From Flavobacterium sp. (GTDB lineage: Bacteria > Bacteroidota > Bacteroidia > Flavobacteriales > Flavobacteriaceae), in assembly GCF_024642105.1 (NCBI RefSeq), contig NZ_JAHEBT010000052.1, positions 248,001-312,000 on the forward strand: a stretch of 64,000 nt of DNA, read 5' to 3'. The notes under the pieces are model-generated. The model saw only the letters and a program-made list of their open reading frames with translations. It was not told where the DNA came from and ran no database searches. This document shows positions 1-7,973 of the stretch, piece after piece (position 1 is the stretch's first letter; the number at the start of each line of letters is the position of its first letter). The position numbers and the translations under genes were made by a program.

Positions 1-968
1 CTACTGGTGAAGAAATTCTAAGTTATTTAGCCAAAGATAACGAAATTGTGAGTGCTATTTTAGATTGGCGTTCGCTTATCAAATTACAAAACACCTATGT
101 AGAAGCTTTGCCTTTGCAAGTAGACGCAAAAACGCATCGTGTTCATACCGATTATATGCAAACTGTAGCCGCTACAGGACGTTTAAGTTCTAACAATCCT
201 AATTTGCAGAACATCCCGATTCGAACAGAACGTGGAAGACAAATCAGAAAAGCATTTATTGCTCGAGACGAAAACTATACGTTACTCTCTGCCGATTATT
301 CTCAAATTGAACTGCGCATTATTGCTGCTTTAAGTGGTGAAGAAAATATGATTAAGGCTTTCCAGCAAGGAGAAGACATTCACAAAAGTACTGCCGCCAA
401 AGTATTCAATGTCCCTTTAGAAGAAGTAACCAAAGAACAACGTAGTCATGCTAAAACGGTCAACTTCGGAATTATATACGGTGTTTCTGCTTTTGGATTA
501 AGTAATCAAACATCTTTATCACGTGCCGAAAGTGCCGCGCTAATTGAAGCCTATTACAACACTTATCCAAAACTAAAATCATACATTCAAGAGCAAATTG
601 AAAATGCACGAGAGAAAGGTTTTGTACAAACCATTTTAGATCGTCGTCGTTATTTAAAAGACATCAACTCGGCCAATGCAGTGGTGCGTGGTGCGGCAGA
701 ACGAAATGCTGTCAACGCTCCTATTCAAGGAAGTGCCGCCGATATTATCAAAATTGCTATGATCAATATTCATAAAAGACTGATTGCTGAAAATTGGAAG
801 TCAAAAATGTTGCTGCAAGTTCATGACGAATTGGTATTTGATGTTCACAATAGCGAGTTAGAAAAAATTCAATCGATGATCAAACATGAAATGGAACAAG
901 CAGTTTCATTAAGCGTTCCTTTAGAAGTGGAAATCGGAATAGGAAAAGATTGGCTAGAAGCCCATTAA
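1..968 (+). CDS. polA: DNA polymerase I, C-terminal part (5' end outside window)
   Basis: The last ~320 residues of DNA polymerase I, which fills gaps during repair and replaces RNA primers on the lagging strand. The reading frame is open from base 3, so the gene begins upstream of the window. All three family-A polymerase motifs are visible: motif A (DYSQIELR, near base 294), motif B (KTVNFGIIYG, near 450) and motif C (VHDELVFD, near 825). The frame stops at TAA just before the convergent LacI-type gene. A GTG at base 48 is only an in-frame codon, not the true start. Identification is certain; the exonuclease domains cannot be seen here. Confidence 0.97.
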   Translation, partial: TGEEILSYLAKDNEIVSAILDWRSLIKLQNTYVEALPLQVDAKTHRVHTDYMQTVAATGRLSSNNPNLQNIPIRTERGRQIRKAFIARDENYTLLSADYSQIELRIIAALSGEENMIKAFQQGEDIHKSTAAKVFNVPLEEVTKEQRSHAKTVNFGIIYGVSAFGLSNQTSLSRAESAALIEAYYNTYPKLKSYIQEQIENAREKGFVQTILDRRRYLKDINSANAVVRGAAERNAVNAPIQGSAADIIKIAMINIHKRLIAENWKSKMLLQVHDELVFDVHNSELEKIQSMIKHEMEQAVSLSVPLEVEIGIGKDWLEAH

Positions 969-1010
969 AACCATAAAAAAAATCCATTCATTAGAATTGA
1001 TTTTTTGTTT

Positions 1011-2039
1011 TTATACTCTTGCAGTAGTTTCACGTTCTTTCAAAACGGTTTTAATCACTTTAGTTTCATAAGGTGGTTCTTCTTCTGAATCGTCTTCCAA
1101 ACGCTTAATCAATAATTTAGCCGCCTCTTCTCCTATCTCAATTCCGTGCTGACTTACCGTAGTTAAACTTGGTGACAATCTTCTTGAAGCTAAAATACCA
1201 TCGGCAAAGCCAATAATACAGAGTTCTTCTGGAATTTTATATCCTTTTTTCAATCCCATTCGTAAAGCTGCAACCGAATCATTTTCTTCTAACGCGAAGA
1301 TGCCATCAATTTTATTATTGGTAAAAACAGATTCCATTTTTTCTTTCAAATCTTCTTCTGAGTCGGTTCTAATAATCAAATTATTGTTTACAGGAATATT
1401 ATTTTTTTCTAAAGCTTTCAAATACCCATCAAATCTCAGTTTTCCAACACTCAAATTATCAACTGATGAGAGTAGCGCTATATTTTTACACCCTAAATCA
1501 ATTAAACGTTGCGTAGAATCTAAAGCCGAATCGAAATCATCAACAACCACTTTATCACAATCAATACCTTCGGCGATTCTATCAAACATCACAATAGGGG
1601 TCCCATCATTGATAATTTCCTTAAAGTGATCATAATTATTTTGTTTTTGGGCTTCTTCAGAAACTGACAAAATAAATCCGTCAATCGTACCATTACTTAA
1701 CATCTCTAATGTATGCGCCTCTTTTTCCAAAGACTCATTGGAGATACACATAATAACGTTGTATCCTTTTTCATCAGCCACTTTTTCAATTCCACTAAAA
1801 ACTTTTGCAAAAAACGAATTCAAAATGTTCGGAATAATAACGCCTATTGTTTTGGTCTTTCTATTCTTAAGATTCAAGCCTATAATATTAGGCTTGTAAT
1901 TTTTAAGTTTAGCATATTCCTTTATCTTGGTTTTAGTTTGCTCGCTAATTTCAGGACTATCGTTAAGTGCTTTTGAAACTGTAGATACAGACACATTAAG
2001 TTCTTTGGCGATTTGTTTTAGTGTTGCTTTAGCTTTCAT
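1011..2039 (-). CDS. LacI family transcriptional regulator
   Basis: A 342-residue LacI/GalR repressor. The N-terminus has the LacI helix-turn-helix and hinge (ATLKQIAKELNVSVSTVSKAL, then KNYKPN), followed by a periplasmic-binding-protein-like effector domain starting at TKTIGVIIPNILNSFFAKV. Full length for the family (about 330-345). Proteins of this type bind operators as dimers and release or bind DNA when a sugar or nucleoside is bound. No sugar-use genes lie beside it here, so its target and effector cannot be inferred. It converges on polA with about 40 bp between the stops. Confidence 0.93.
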   Translation of the reverse strand: MKAKATLKQIAKELNVSVSTVSKALNDSPEISEQTKTKIKEYAKLKNYKPNIIGLNLKNRKTKTIGVIIPNILNSFFAKVFSGIEKVADEKGYNVIMCISNESLEKEAHTLEMLSNGTIDGFILSVSEEAQKQNNYDHFKEIINDGTPIVMFDRIAEGIDCDKVVVDDFDSALDSTQRLIDLGCKNIALLSSVDNLSVGKLRFDGYLKALEKNNIPVNNNLIIRTDSEEDLKEKMESVFTNNKIDGIFALEENDSVAALRMGLKKGYKIPEELCIIGFADGILASRRLSPSLTTVSQHGIEIGEEAAKLLIKRLEDDSEEEPPYETKVIKTVLKERETTARV

Positions 2040-2128
2040 ATATGGAATTTAAAACGCTAAAATAAGAAAAAAATTGGTTGAATAACGCGATTAGGCTAAT
2101 GACTGGACGATTACGATTCAAAAAAACA

Positions 2129-2151
2129 TTGAAAAATCAAGATTTTTTCAA
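2129..2151. other. AT-rich hairpin in lacI-rplM intergenic region
   Basis: The 302-base gap 2040-2341 holds no gene. It contains a 10-bp inverted repeat (TTGAAAAATC, loop AA, then its complement) at this position and, nearer rplM, the promoter described separately. The hairpin sits upstream of both divergent genes; a binding-site or structural role is inference only. Confidence 0.3.
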
Positions 2152-2266
2152 AAAATAGATCCGATTTTAACAAAAAAGAAGCTCGAAAAATACAAAAACA
2201 CAAAGCAGCCTAAAAACAAATCCTTTAGCTACTGATAATCAGAACTAAATAATATTTTAGGACAAT

Positions 2267-2315
2267 TTGTATTTCAGAAAAATAATTGTACTTTTGCATC
2301 CCCTTTATTGGGGAT
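2267..2315 (+). promoter_or_regulatory. rplM promoter and short 5' leader hairpin
   Basis: A textbook Bacteroidetes promoter: TTG at 2267-2269, 19 bases, then TACTTTTG (TAnnTTTG) at 2289-2296. Directly after it is a perfect hairpin ATCCCC-TTTATT-GGGGAT (2298-2315) near the presumed transcript 5' end, 26 bases before the GTG start of rplM. L13 is a known autogenous regulator in some bacteria, and structured L13 leaders have been proposed in Bacteroidetes, so this hairpin may be a regulatory leader. The regulatory role is inferred; the promoter match is seen directly. Confidence 0.75.
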
Positions 2316-2341
2316 GGAATGTTTAATTAAAAATAAAAATT

Positions 2342-2797
2342 GTGAACACATTAAGCTACAAGACAATTTCAGCTAACAAAGCCACTGTATCAAAAGAGTG
2401 GATTGTTGTTGATGCTGATGGTCATAACTTAGGTCGTCTTGCTTCAAAAGTCGCTATGATTTTGAGAGGTAAATACAAGCCAAGTTATACACCGCACGTG
2501 GACTGTGGAGATAACGTAATCGTTATTAACGCAGAGAAAATCAACCTTACAGGTAACAAATTGGATGAAAAAACATACATCCGTCACACTGGTTACCCTG
2601 GAGGACAAAGAAGTTTGACTGCAAAAGTATTGCAATCAAAAAACCCAGCTTTATTAGTAGAAAAAGCTGTAAAAGGAATGTTGCCTAAAAACAAATTAGG
2701 AGCTGAACTTTTTAGAAATTTAAATGTTGTTGTAGGATCTGAGCACAAACAAGGCGCTCAAAAACCTAAAACTGTTAACCTAAACGATCTTAAGTAA
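2342..2797 (+). CDS. rplM: 50S ribosomal protein L13
   Basis: Large-subunit protein uL13, 151 residues, the usual length. Recognised from the conserved blocks WIVVDADGHNLGRLAS, ILRGKYKPSYTPHVDCGDNVIVINAEK and HTGYPGG. The start is GTG at 2342, chosen because the sequence MNTLSYKTISANKATV matches the family start and the promoter lies 45 bases upstream. The TAA stop overlaps the ATG of rpsI (TAATG), so the two are translationally coupled in one operon, as in most bacteria. Confidence 0.98.
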   Translation: MNTLSYKTISANKATVSKEWIVVDADGHNLGRLASKVAMILRGKYKPSYTPHVDCGDNVIVINAEKINLTGNKLDEKTYIRHTGYPGGQRSLTAKVLQSKNPALLVEKAVKGMLPKNKLGAELFRNLNVVVGSEHKQGAQKPKTVNLNDLK

Positions 2798-3183
2798 TGG
2801 GAGTTATTCACAAAATCGGTAGAAGAAAAACCGCTGTTGCACGTGTTTATGTTTCGGAAGGAACAGGAGTAATCACTGTAAACAAAAAAGAATTCGCAAC
2901 TTACTTTCCAACTGCTACTTTACAGTACAAAGTGTTACAACCAATGTCTATGACAGAGAACGCTAACAATTTTGACGTAAAAGTAAATGTTTACGGAGGT
3001 GGTTCAACTGGTCAAGCAGAAGCTGTAAGAATGGCATTAGCACGTGTAATGTGTGAAGTAAATGCTGAAAACAGAGCAATCTTGAAACCAGAAGGTTTAT
3101 TAACTAGAGACCCTAGAATGGTTGAACGTAAGAAATTCGGTCAGAAGAAAGCTCGTAAGAGATTCCAATTCTCTAAACGTTAA
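2797..3183 (+). CDS. rpsI: 30S ribosomal protein S9
   Basis: Small-subunit protein uS9, 128 residues. It shows the family start IGRRKTAVARVYV, the GGGSTGQAEAVRMALARVM block and the invariant basic C-terminal tail ending FSKR, which reaches towards the P-site tRNA. It overlaps the end of rplM by one base. Transcription may read on into rpsB, because the inverted repeat just downstream (about 3189-3213) is not followed by a T-run. Confidence 0.98.
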   Translation: MGVIHKIGRRKTAVARVYVSEGTGVITVNKKEFATYFPTATLQYKVLQPMSMTENANNFDVKVNVYGGGSTGQAEAVRMALARVMCEVNAENRAILKPEGLLTRDPRMVERKKFGQKKARKRFQFSKR

Positions 3184-3356
3184 TATTACCTGTCTTGTTC
3201 AAATGGGACAAGACATCGTTCATTTATTATTGAATTTAAAAACACAGTTATTGTTGCTCCTACCGAGGTAGGGAATAGTTTAGCATCTAAATGTATATAG
3301 CCGAGCAATCGCCATCTATACATTGCTAATCAACAGAACGTAAACTAGTACAAAAA
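3184..3356 (+). promoter_or_regulatory. Structured leader region of rpsB
   Basis: The 173 bases between rpsI and rpsB contain three inverted repeats and no gene. (1) TGTCTTGT/ACAAGACA just after the rpsI stop. (2) CCTAC-CGAG-GTAGG at 3259-3272. (3) A long stem: TAGC (3281-3284), bulge ATCTA, AATGTATA (3290-3297), 19-base loop, TATACATT (3317-3324), GCTA (3325-3328). Within the loop, AGCAAT (3304-3309) could instead pair with ATTGCT (3322-3327), so two stems exclude each other. This resembles a ribosomal-protein autoregulatory leader for S2. Structure is seen; function is inferred. Confidence 0.55.
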
Positions 3357-4139
3357 ATGGCAAACAAAGTTGAAGTAAAAGAATTACTAGAAGCAGGTGT
3401 TCACTTCGGACACATGACTAGAAAATGGGATCCAAACATGGCTCCTTACATTTATATGGAACGTAATGGAATCCACATTATCAATCTATATAAAACTGCA
3501 GCAAAAATCGAAGAAGCTAATGAAGCTTTGAAAAAAATCGCTGCATCAGGTAGAAAAATTTTATTCGTTGCTACCAAAAAACAAGCAAAAGATATCGTAG
3601 CTGAGAAAGCTAAAGCTGCAAACATGCCTTACATCACTGAAAGATGGCCAGGTGGAATGTTGACTAACTTCGTAACTATCCGTAAAGCTGTTAAAAAAAT
3701 GGCTACTATTGATAAAATGAAGAAAGACGGAACATTCATGACTCTTTCTAAAAAAGAGCGTTTGCAAGTAGATCGTCTTCGTGCTAAATTAGAGAAAAAC
3801 TTAGGTTCTATCGCTGACATGTCTAGACTACCTGCAGCCTTGTTCGTAGTAGATATCAAAGCAGAACACATCGCTATAAAAGAAGCTCAAAAATTAAACA
3901 TTCCAGTTTTCGCAATGGTGGATACGAATTCAGACCCAAGAGAGGTTGATTACGTAATCCCTGCAAATGATGATGCTTCTAAATCAATCGATAAAATTTT
4001 AACTTTAGTTACTGCAGCTGTTGTTGAAGGTCTTTCTGATAGAGGATCTGAAAAAGAAGTTGAAGAAGTTGCCGCTCCTGCTGTTGAAGCAGAAGTAGAA
4101 GCTGCTCCTGCTGCTGAAGCTCCAGCAACTGAAGAATAA
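3357..4139 (+). CDS. rpsB: 30S ribosomal protein S2
   Basis: Small-subunit protein uS2, 260 residues. Hallmarks are ELLEAGVHFGHMTRKWDPNMAPYIY, RKILFVATKKQAKDIV, ERWPGGMLTNFVTIRKAV and the VVDIKAEHIAIKEAQKLNIPVFAMVDTNSDP block. The last ~30 residues are an acidic, alanine-rich tail (EEVAAPAVEAEVEA and on) beyond the normal uS2 fold. Followed 111 bases later by tsf, the standard rpsB-tsf pair. Confidence 0.98.
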   Translation: MANKVEVKELLEAGVHFGHMTRKWDPNMAPYIYMERNGIHIINLYKTAAKIEEANEALKKIAASGRKILFVATKKQAKDIVAEKAKAANMPYITERWPGGMLTNFVTIRKAVKKMATIDKMKKDGTFMTLSKKERLQVDRLRAKLEKNLGSIADMSRLPAALFVVDIKAEHIAIKEAQKLNIPVFAMVDTNSDPREVDYVIPANDDASKSIDKILTLVTAAVVEGLSDRGSEKEVEEVAAPAVEAEVEAAPAAEAPATEE

Positions 4140-4152
4140 ATCAAACCATTTT

Positions 4153-4227
4153 AAGATTGAAAGATTTGAAGATTTCAAATTATTGATTGATACAATTAAT
4201 AGTTAAGTCCTTAAATTTTTCAATCTT
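4153..4227 (+). promoter_or_regulatory. Nested inverted repeats between rpsB and tsf
   Basis: A 10-bp outer stem (AAGATTGAAA at 4153-4162 with TTTCAATCTT at 4218-4227) encloses an inner hairpin ATTTGAA-GAT-TTCAAAT (4164-4180). No T-run follows, so this is not a simple terminator. It could set the S2:EF-Ts ratio by processing or partial termination. Function is inference. Confidence 0.4.
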
Positions 4228-4250
4228 TTACTCTTTAAATTAAAAAAATT

Positions 4251-5075
4251 ATGGCAACAATTACTGCTGCAGACGTAAATAAATTAAGAACAATCACAGG
4301 TGCAGGTATGATGGACTGTAAAAAAGCCTTGGTTGAAGCTGACGGAGATTTTGATTTAGCAATCGAAAACTTACGTAAAAAAGGACAAAAAGTAGCGGCT
4401 AACCGTTCTGATAGAGAATCTACAGAAGGTGCTGTTATCGCTGTTGTAAACGACGCTAAAACATCTGGTGTTGTTATCTCATTAAACTGTGAAACTGACT
4501 TCGTTGGTAAAAACGAATCTTTCGTGAAATTAGCACAAGAATTAGCTGCTTTAGCTTTGAACTTTGATTCTAAAGAGGCTTTCTTAGCAACTGATTTCCA
4601 CGGAATCACTGTAGCTGAAAAATTAATCGAGCAAACAGGAGTAATTGGAGAAAAAATCGAAATCGGTTCTTTCGAAAGATTAGAAGGCCCATTCGTTGGT
4701 TCTTACATCCACGCTGGAAACAAAATCGCTACTTTAGTTTCATTATCTGCTAATGTTGCTGGAGCTGAAGAAGCTTCTAGAAACGTAGCGATGCAAGCTG
4801 CTGCTATGAACCCAATTGCTTTGAACGAAGCTGGTGTTGATGCTGCTGTTATCGAAAAAGAAATCGAAATTGCAAAAGAGCAATTAAGAGCTGAAGGTAA
4901 ACCAGAAGCGATGTTGGAAAACATCTCTAAAGGAAAAATCCAACGTTTTTACAAAGACAATACCTTAATAAACCAAGATTATATCAAAGACGGTTCTATG
5001 AATGTAGCTGCTTATGTAAAATCAGTTGACGCTAACTTAACTGTTACAGGATTCAAAAGAGCTGCTTTAGGATAA
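4251..5075 (+). CDS. tsf: Translation elongation factor Ts
   Basis: EF-Ts, the nucleotide-exchange factor that reloads EF-Tu with GTP. 274 residues. N-terminal UBA-like domain VNKLRTITGAGMMDCKKALVEADGDFDLAIENLRKKG, then the conserved LNCETDFVGKNESF segment that contacts EF-Tu. It ends in the usual core region, followed 28 bases later by a strong terminator. It closes the rplM-rpsI-rpsB-tsf block. Confidence 0.98.
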   Translation: MATITAADVNKLRTITGAGMMDCKKALVEADGDFDLAIENLRKKGQKVAANRSDRESTEGAVIAVVNDAKTSGVVISLNCETDFVGKNESFVKLAQELAALALNFDSKEAFLATDFHGITVAEKLIEQTGVIGEKIEIGSFERLEGPFVGSYIHAGNKIATLVSLSANVAGAEEASRNVAMQAAAMNPIALNEAGVDAAVIEKEIEIAKEQLRAEGKPEAMLENISKGKIQRFYKDNTLINQDYIKDGSMNVAAYVKSVDANLTVTGFKRAALG

Positions 5076-5103
5076 TCTAAGGAGATTTTAATCTATCCCT
5101 ATA

Positions 5104-5135
5104 AATCCCATTCCTAACCGAATGGGATTTTTTTT
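5104..5135 (+). terminator. tsf terminator (copy 1 of an exact repeat)
   Basis: Perfect 10-bp hairpin AATCCCATTC-CTAACC-GAATGGGATT followed by a run of T. The same 31 bases occur again at 13014-13044, at the other end of the peptide island. Confidence 0.93.
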
Positions 5136-5288
5136 GTGTTTATACGAGTGAAAGTAACCTAAATTAAGTGCTGAAAAAGAGAATTGTGGGTCAAGAAAAA
5201 AAATAGGATTAGCACAGAACAATTTTAAAAAGAATTACTATTTTTATCTCACCTAAATTTATTTCCTAAATCTTAATCTGCCCCAATT

Positions 5289-5603
5289 ATGAAATCCATA
5301 AAGCACATAGATAGAATTAATAAAATACACTCCCTTATTAATTCTCAAAAAACAGGAACTCCAGAAACATTTGCCAAACAATTGGATTTAAGTCGTAGAC
5401 AAATGTATAATGAGTTAGAATTCTTCAAAACCTTAAACGCTAAAATTAAGTATTGTAAAAAGAAAGAGACTTTTTACTATACTTCCGAATTTGAATTCTC
5501 ATTTAGTTATGCATTGGTTGCAATTTCAGACGCGGAGTCTATAAAAATTTCAGGAGGGCTTTGTCTTAATACTATAAAGTTTAATGTATTTTATGAAAGA
5601 TAA
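5289..5603 (+). CDS. Small helix-turn-helix protein of the peptide island
   Basis: A 104-residue protein with an N-terminal helix-turn-helix (GTPETFAKQLDLSRRQMYNELEFFKTL, roughly residues 22-48) followed by a short beta-rich segment. I know similar small HTH proteins beside GG-leader peptide genes in Bacteroidetes but no experimentally assigned function. The C-terminus reads IKISGG followed by 15 residues, resembling the end of a double-glycine leader. It is the first gene of the island and probable regulator of the peptide promoters. Its last 11 bases overlap the start of the next reading frame. Start ATG at 5289. Confidence 0.7.
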   Translation: MKSIKHIDRINKIHSLINSQKTGTPETFAKQLDLSRRQMYNELEFFKTLNAKIKYCKKKETFYYTSEFEFSFSYALVAISDAESIKISGGLCLNTIKFNVFYER

Positions 5604-5981
5604 TTTATCAAAGAAAGATTTAAGTATTTTAAAAAAGTCTTTAAGAAATATATTAATTGTTATCATTTACTATTTCATAATTCTCAATCGCCTACTTTTA
5701 AAAAATATTCACCAGATGTAATAGATTTTCTCTTAAACACCTTACCCAATTTTTCAGCTGGTATAGTTGGTACAATTGCATTTTATGAATATATACAACA
5801 CTATAGAAACAGGTTGTTGTTTTCAATAATGATTTCGGGGATTTGGCTTACAGCAGAAGAGTATTATCCTGTTTTTTCTCATAATTTATATTTTGACTAT
5901 TGGGATATTTTTATGAGCTGGTTTGGATGTGGTTTATCAGCATCATTTATACTTTTTAGAAGATTTAAAAAAATATTTTAA
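5593..5981 (+). pseudogene. Small membrane protein split by a -1 frame change
   Basis: A first frame opens at ATG 5593 (MKDNLSKKDLSILKKSLRN, then a hydrophobic stretch) and stops at 5719-5721. A second frame, open across 5703-5981, continues it sensibly (KYSPDVIDFLLNTLPNFSAG..., ending FILFRRFKKIF). Joined at about 5703 they give a ~129-residue protein with several hydrophobic, membrane-spanning segments; I do not recognise the family with certainty (loosely VanZ-like). The junction sits on T TTA AAA followed by more A, so either one A has been lost from the run or -1 ribosomal slippage joins the frames. A sequencing error is also possible. In the island it is a candidate immunity protein. 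Confidence 0.6.
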
Positions 5982-5990
5982 TTTATTTCA

Positions 5991-6140
5991 TAGTGCTTAG
6001 AACTTGCACGGAAGTAAGATAAATTTGAATTATTAAAAAAGTTCTCGAGAAACTAATTTTGTGTTTAACCAAATTATTAACGTTTTAAAAAATTTAATTA
6101 TGAACTTAGAAAATTTAAATTTAGTAGAGCTTAATGCTCA
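5991..6140 (+). repeat. Promoter-plus-leader repeat, copy 1
   Basis: 150 bases repeated almost exactly at 7974-8125. The two copies differ by a 2-base indel (in the A-run near 6037) and one substitution (G at 6062 versus A). The repeat spans the promoter region, a palindrome, the untranslated leader and the first ~14 codons of the peptide gene, and ends inside the leader-coding sequence. Confidence 0.93.
6042..6061 (+). promoter_or_regulatory. Palindrome and -7 element of peptide 1
   Basis: A perfect 10-bp palindrome TTCTCGAGAA (6042-6051) lies two bases upstream of TAATTTTG (TAnnTTTG, 6054-6061). No good -33 TTG is at the normal spacing, which fits a promoter that needs an activator or is controlled at the palindrome. 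An identical arrangement is at 8027-8046. Upstream is a second element, GTGC...GCAC (around 5993-6009). Confidence 0.6.
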
Positions 6141-6261
6141 AGAATCAAGAAAAATAGAAGGGGGATGGTCTTTTTTTAGATTCGTCTTAACTGGTGTTTT
6201 AGATGGAATTCCAAACAACACAGAGTCTCACTTCGAGCTTTTTGGCATAAGTCTATGGTAG
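6100..6261 (+). CDS. Double-glycine leader peptide 1 (class IIb bacteriocin-like)
   Basis: A 53-residue precursor. Start is ATG 6100; a longer in-frame GTG at 6061 lies in the -7 element and is rejected. Residues 1-22 form a leader (MNLENLNLVELNAQ...KIEGG) that ends in the GG cleavage site used by C39 peptidase exporters; it is nearly the same as that of peptide 2. The core (31 residues, beginning WSFFRFVLTGVLDG) has a GxxxG motif (GVLDG) and ends in tryptophan. No cysteines and no modification enzymes nearby, so an unmodified peptide is expected. Its own terminator follows, making it a single-gene unit. Confidence 0.8.
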   Translation: MNLENLNLVELNAQESRKIEGGWSFFRFVLTGVLDGIPNNTESHFELFGISLW

Positions 6262-6273
6262 TGTAAATAAATC

Positions 6274-6311
6274 AAATGCTCTATAAATTATTAAAGTATA
6301 GAGCATTTTTT
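6274..6311 (+). terminator. Terminator after peptide 1
   Basis: Perfect 12-bp stem AAATGCTCTATA (6274-6285) with TATAGAGCATTT (6297-6308), then Ts. Confidence 0.9.
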
Positions 6312-6350
6312 ACTCCCTTCCTAATGTGAAATTATTATACACTACAGAGA

Positions 6351-7424
6351 ATGAAAAATAGACTCTTCATTATAGTTTTATTATCTTTTTCTTTTTCGTA
6401 TTCTCAAAAATTAATTTGTGAACTTGGAAAAGATGTTACTGTTCCTTTTGTAGAAATATATTCTGACAATGGAGATTTAATAGACATAACAAATAAGAAT
6501 GGTGTAATAAGCGAAAAATTAGAAGGAAAAATAGACTCCTCTAATACACAGTTTATAACTTTTAATCATCCTTTTTTTGAAAGCAAAGAGGTTTCTATTA
6601 GAGATTATTTCAAATCAAAAGTTTTTTTTTTAAAACGAACTGCAATTGAATTAGACGAAGTTCTAATAACTAAGAAGAAAAATATAAAATATTTAAAGTT
6701 AAAAGGTTATTTTAGAAGTGTGCAGATGAACGAAAATAAACCGCATTATTTCAATGATGGAATTGTAAGTTACTATGTATCACTAAAAACAGGAAAAATA
6801 AAATCAAAAGTATTGTACAATAGATCTTTTGAAGATAAAAATTTAAAACAATTAAGTGGATTATACCACTTTTCTGTCGTTGGAGTTCCCTTATTTAATG
6901 ATTTGCTGATACAAAAAAACATTTTAAATAAATATACTTTAAATAAAGAATCTGATAAATTTAAGAGCATCATATTTGATAATAAAACAAAAGGATATTT
7001 AAACACAAATAATGACAATATTGAACTTCAACTTTCAATTAATTCAAAAGAAGATTCAAAAAAAATGAAATTATTAGGGATGGAATCGGAGTTAGATTTA
7101 TATAATATTTCGGCCATTTATGATTCAAGTGACAAAATTGATTTCGACTTAAACAATCTTATATTTTTTAAAGAAATCCGAGGATATAATTTAAGAAAAA
7201 ATAAACAACAAAATTTTTCAAGAATAGACGCAACACATGAGTTTTTTTTACTTGAAAAAGAATACCTTGAGAATATTGACGATAATAATTTTGATAATAA
7301 CTATTCATTTATATATCCCAGTAGGTATGATTATTCATTTTGGTTAAAAATAGATAACAAACTATTTCAACCTTATCCAACCTCATTGTCCAAAGCCATT
7401 CAGCAAATGACAGAAATAAAATAA
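6351..7424 (+). CDS. Secreted protein with carboxypeptidase-regulatory-like N-terminal domain
   Basis: 357 residues. Signal peptide MKNRLFIIVLLSFSFSYSQ. Residues ~20-110 look like a CarboxypepD_reg-like beta-sandwich ending FFLKRTAIELDEVLIT, the junction that in TonB receptors precedes the plug, but no plug or beta-barrel follows; instead there is a soluble ~240-residue domain I do not recognise. Related stand-alone proteins are common in flavobacteria, exact role unknown. The next gene starts one base after the stop, so the two form an operon. Position between two peptide genes suggests a role in processing, display or immunity (inference). Confidence 0.6.
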   Translation: MKNRLFIIVLLSFSFSYSQKLICELGKDVTVPFVEIYSDNGDLIDITNKNGVISEKLEGKIDSSNTQFITFNHPFFESKEVSIRDYFKSKVFFLKRTAIELDEVLITKKKNIKYLKLKGYFRSVQMNENKPHYFNDGIVSYYVSLKTGKIKSKVLYNRSFEDKNLKQLSGLYHFSVVGVPLFNDLLIQKNILNKYTLNKESDKFKSIIFDNKTKGYLNTNNDNIELQLSINSKEDSKKMKLLGMESELDLYNISAIYDSSDKIDFDLNNLIFFKEIRGYNLRKNKQQNFSRIDATHEFFLLEKEYLENIDDNNFDNNYSFIYPSRYDYSFWLKIDNKLFQPYPTSLSKAIQQMTEIK

Positions 7425-7425
7425 T

Positions 7426-7923
7426 ATGAAATTTGTTTTTTTATTTTTCATTGCCTCAAAATTATTTTCTCAAAATTCAACATCAATTGACAATTTGAGA
7501 GATACTGTCTCTAAAAAAATTATACTTAAAGATGTTATTGTAAGGAACAATTCAAAAATTAATGCTTTAGAATTAGGTATTTTATCGCGCGCGCCGAAAA
7601 AATATACTTTACAAGAAAGGAGGTATTATTCATCAACATCAGGGCCAATTTTCTTACTAATAAATAGTTTGAATGGAAATGTAAAGACCCTCAAAAAAAA
7701 TATTGAAGTCGAAAAAAAAATAAAATTATTAGCAGATTTATCAAATCTTATAGACAACTCATTCTATATTGATGTTTTAAAAATATCAGAAAAAGACATC
7801 ATGAGTTTTAAGTATTTCATTATTGAGAACTCTATTTTTAGACAAGAATTTAATTTAAATAAATTAAATATTATGAAATTTAAAATGATTGAATTGTCAA
7901 TTAAATTTAAACAACTCGATTAA
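7426..7923 (+). CDS. Small secreted protein, C-terminal-domain homologue of flavobacterial carboxypeptidase-like family
   Basis: 165 residues with a signal peptide (MKFVFLFFIASKLFSQ). The segment IILKDVIVRNNSKINALELGIL...KKYTLQERRYY matches the C-terminal half of a common flavobacterial family of secreted proteins that usually have a CarboxypepD_reg-like domain first (pattern INAxSLGI, then YTPAERRL); here the N-terminal domain is missing or very short. Starts one base after the preceding gene. Function unknown. Confidence 0.55.
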   Translation: MKFVFLFFIASKLFSQNSTSIDNLRDTVSKKIILKDVIVRNNSKINALELGILSRAPKKYTLQERRYYSSTSGPIFLLINSLNGNVKTLKKNIEVEKKIKLLADLSNLIDNSFYIDVLKISEKDIMSFKYFIIENSIFRQEFNLNKLNIMKFKMIELSIKFKQLD

Positions 7924-7973
7924 TAAACTTCTTTATGTTACATTAACCATATAAATTTTATTAATATTTCATT

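Noticed and set aside
6061..6099. Upstream GTG start for peptide 1
   Set aside because: It overlaps the -7 element TAATTTTG and would destroy the clean GG-leader; ATG 6100 matches peptide 2.
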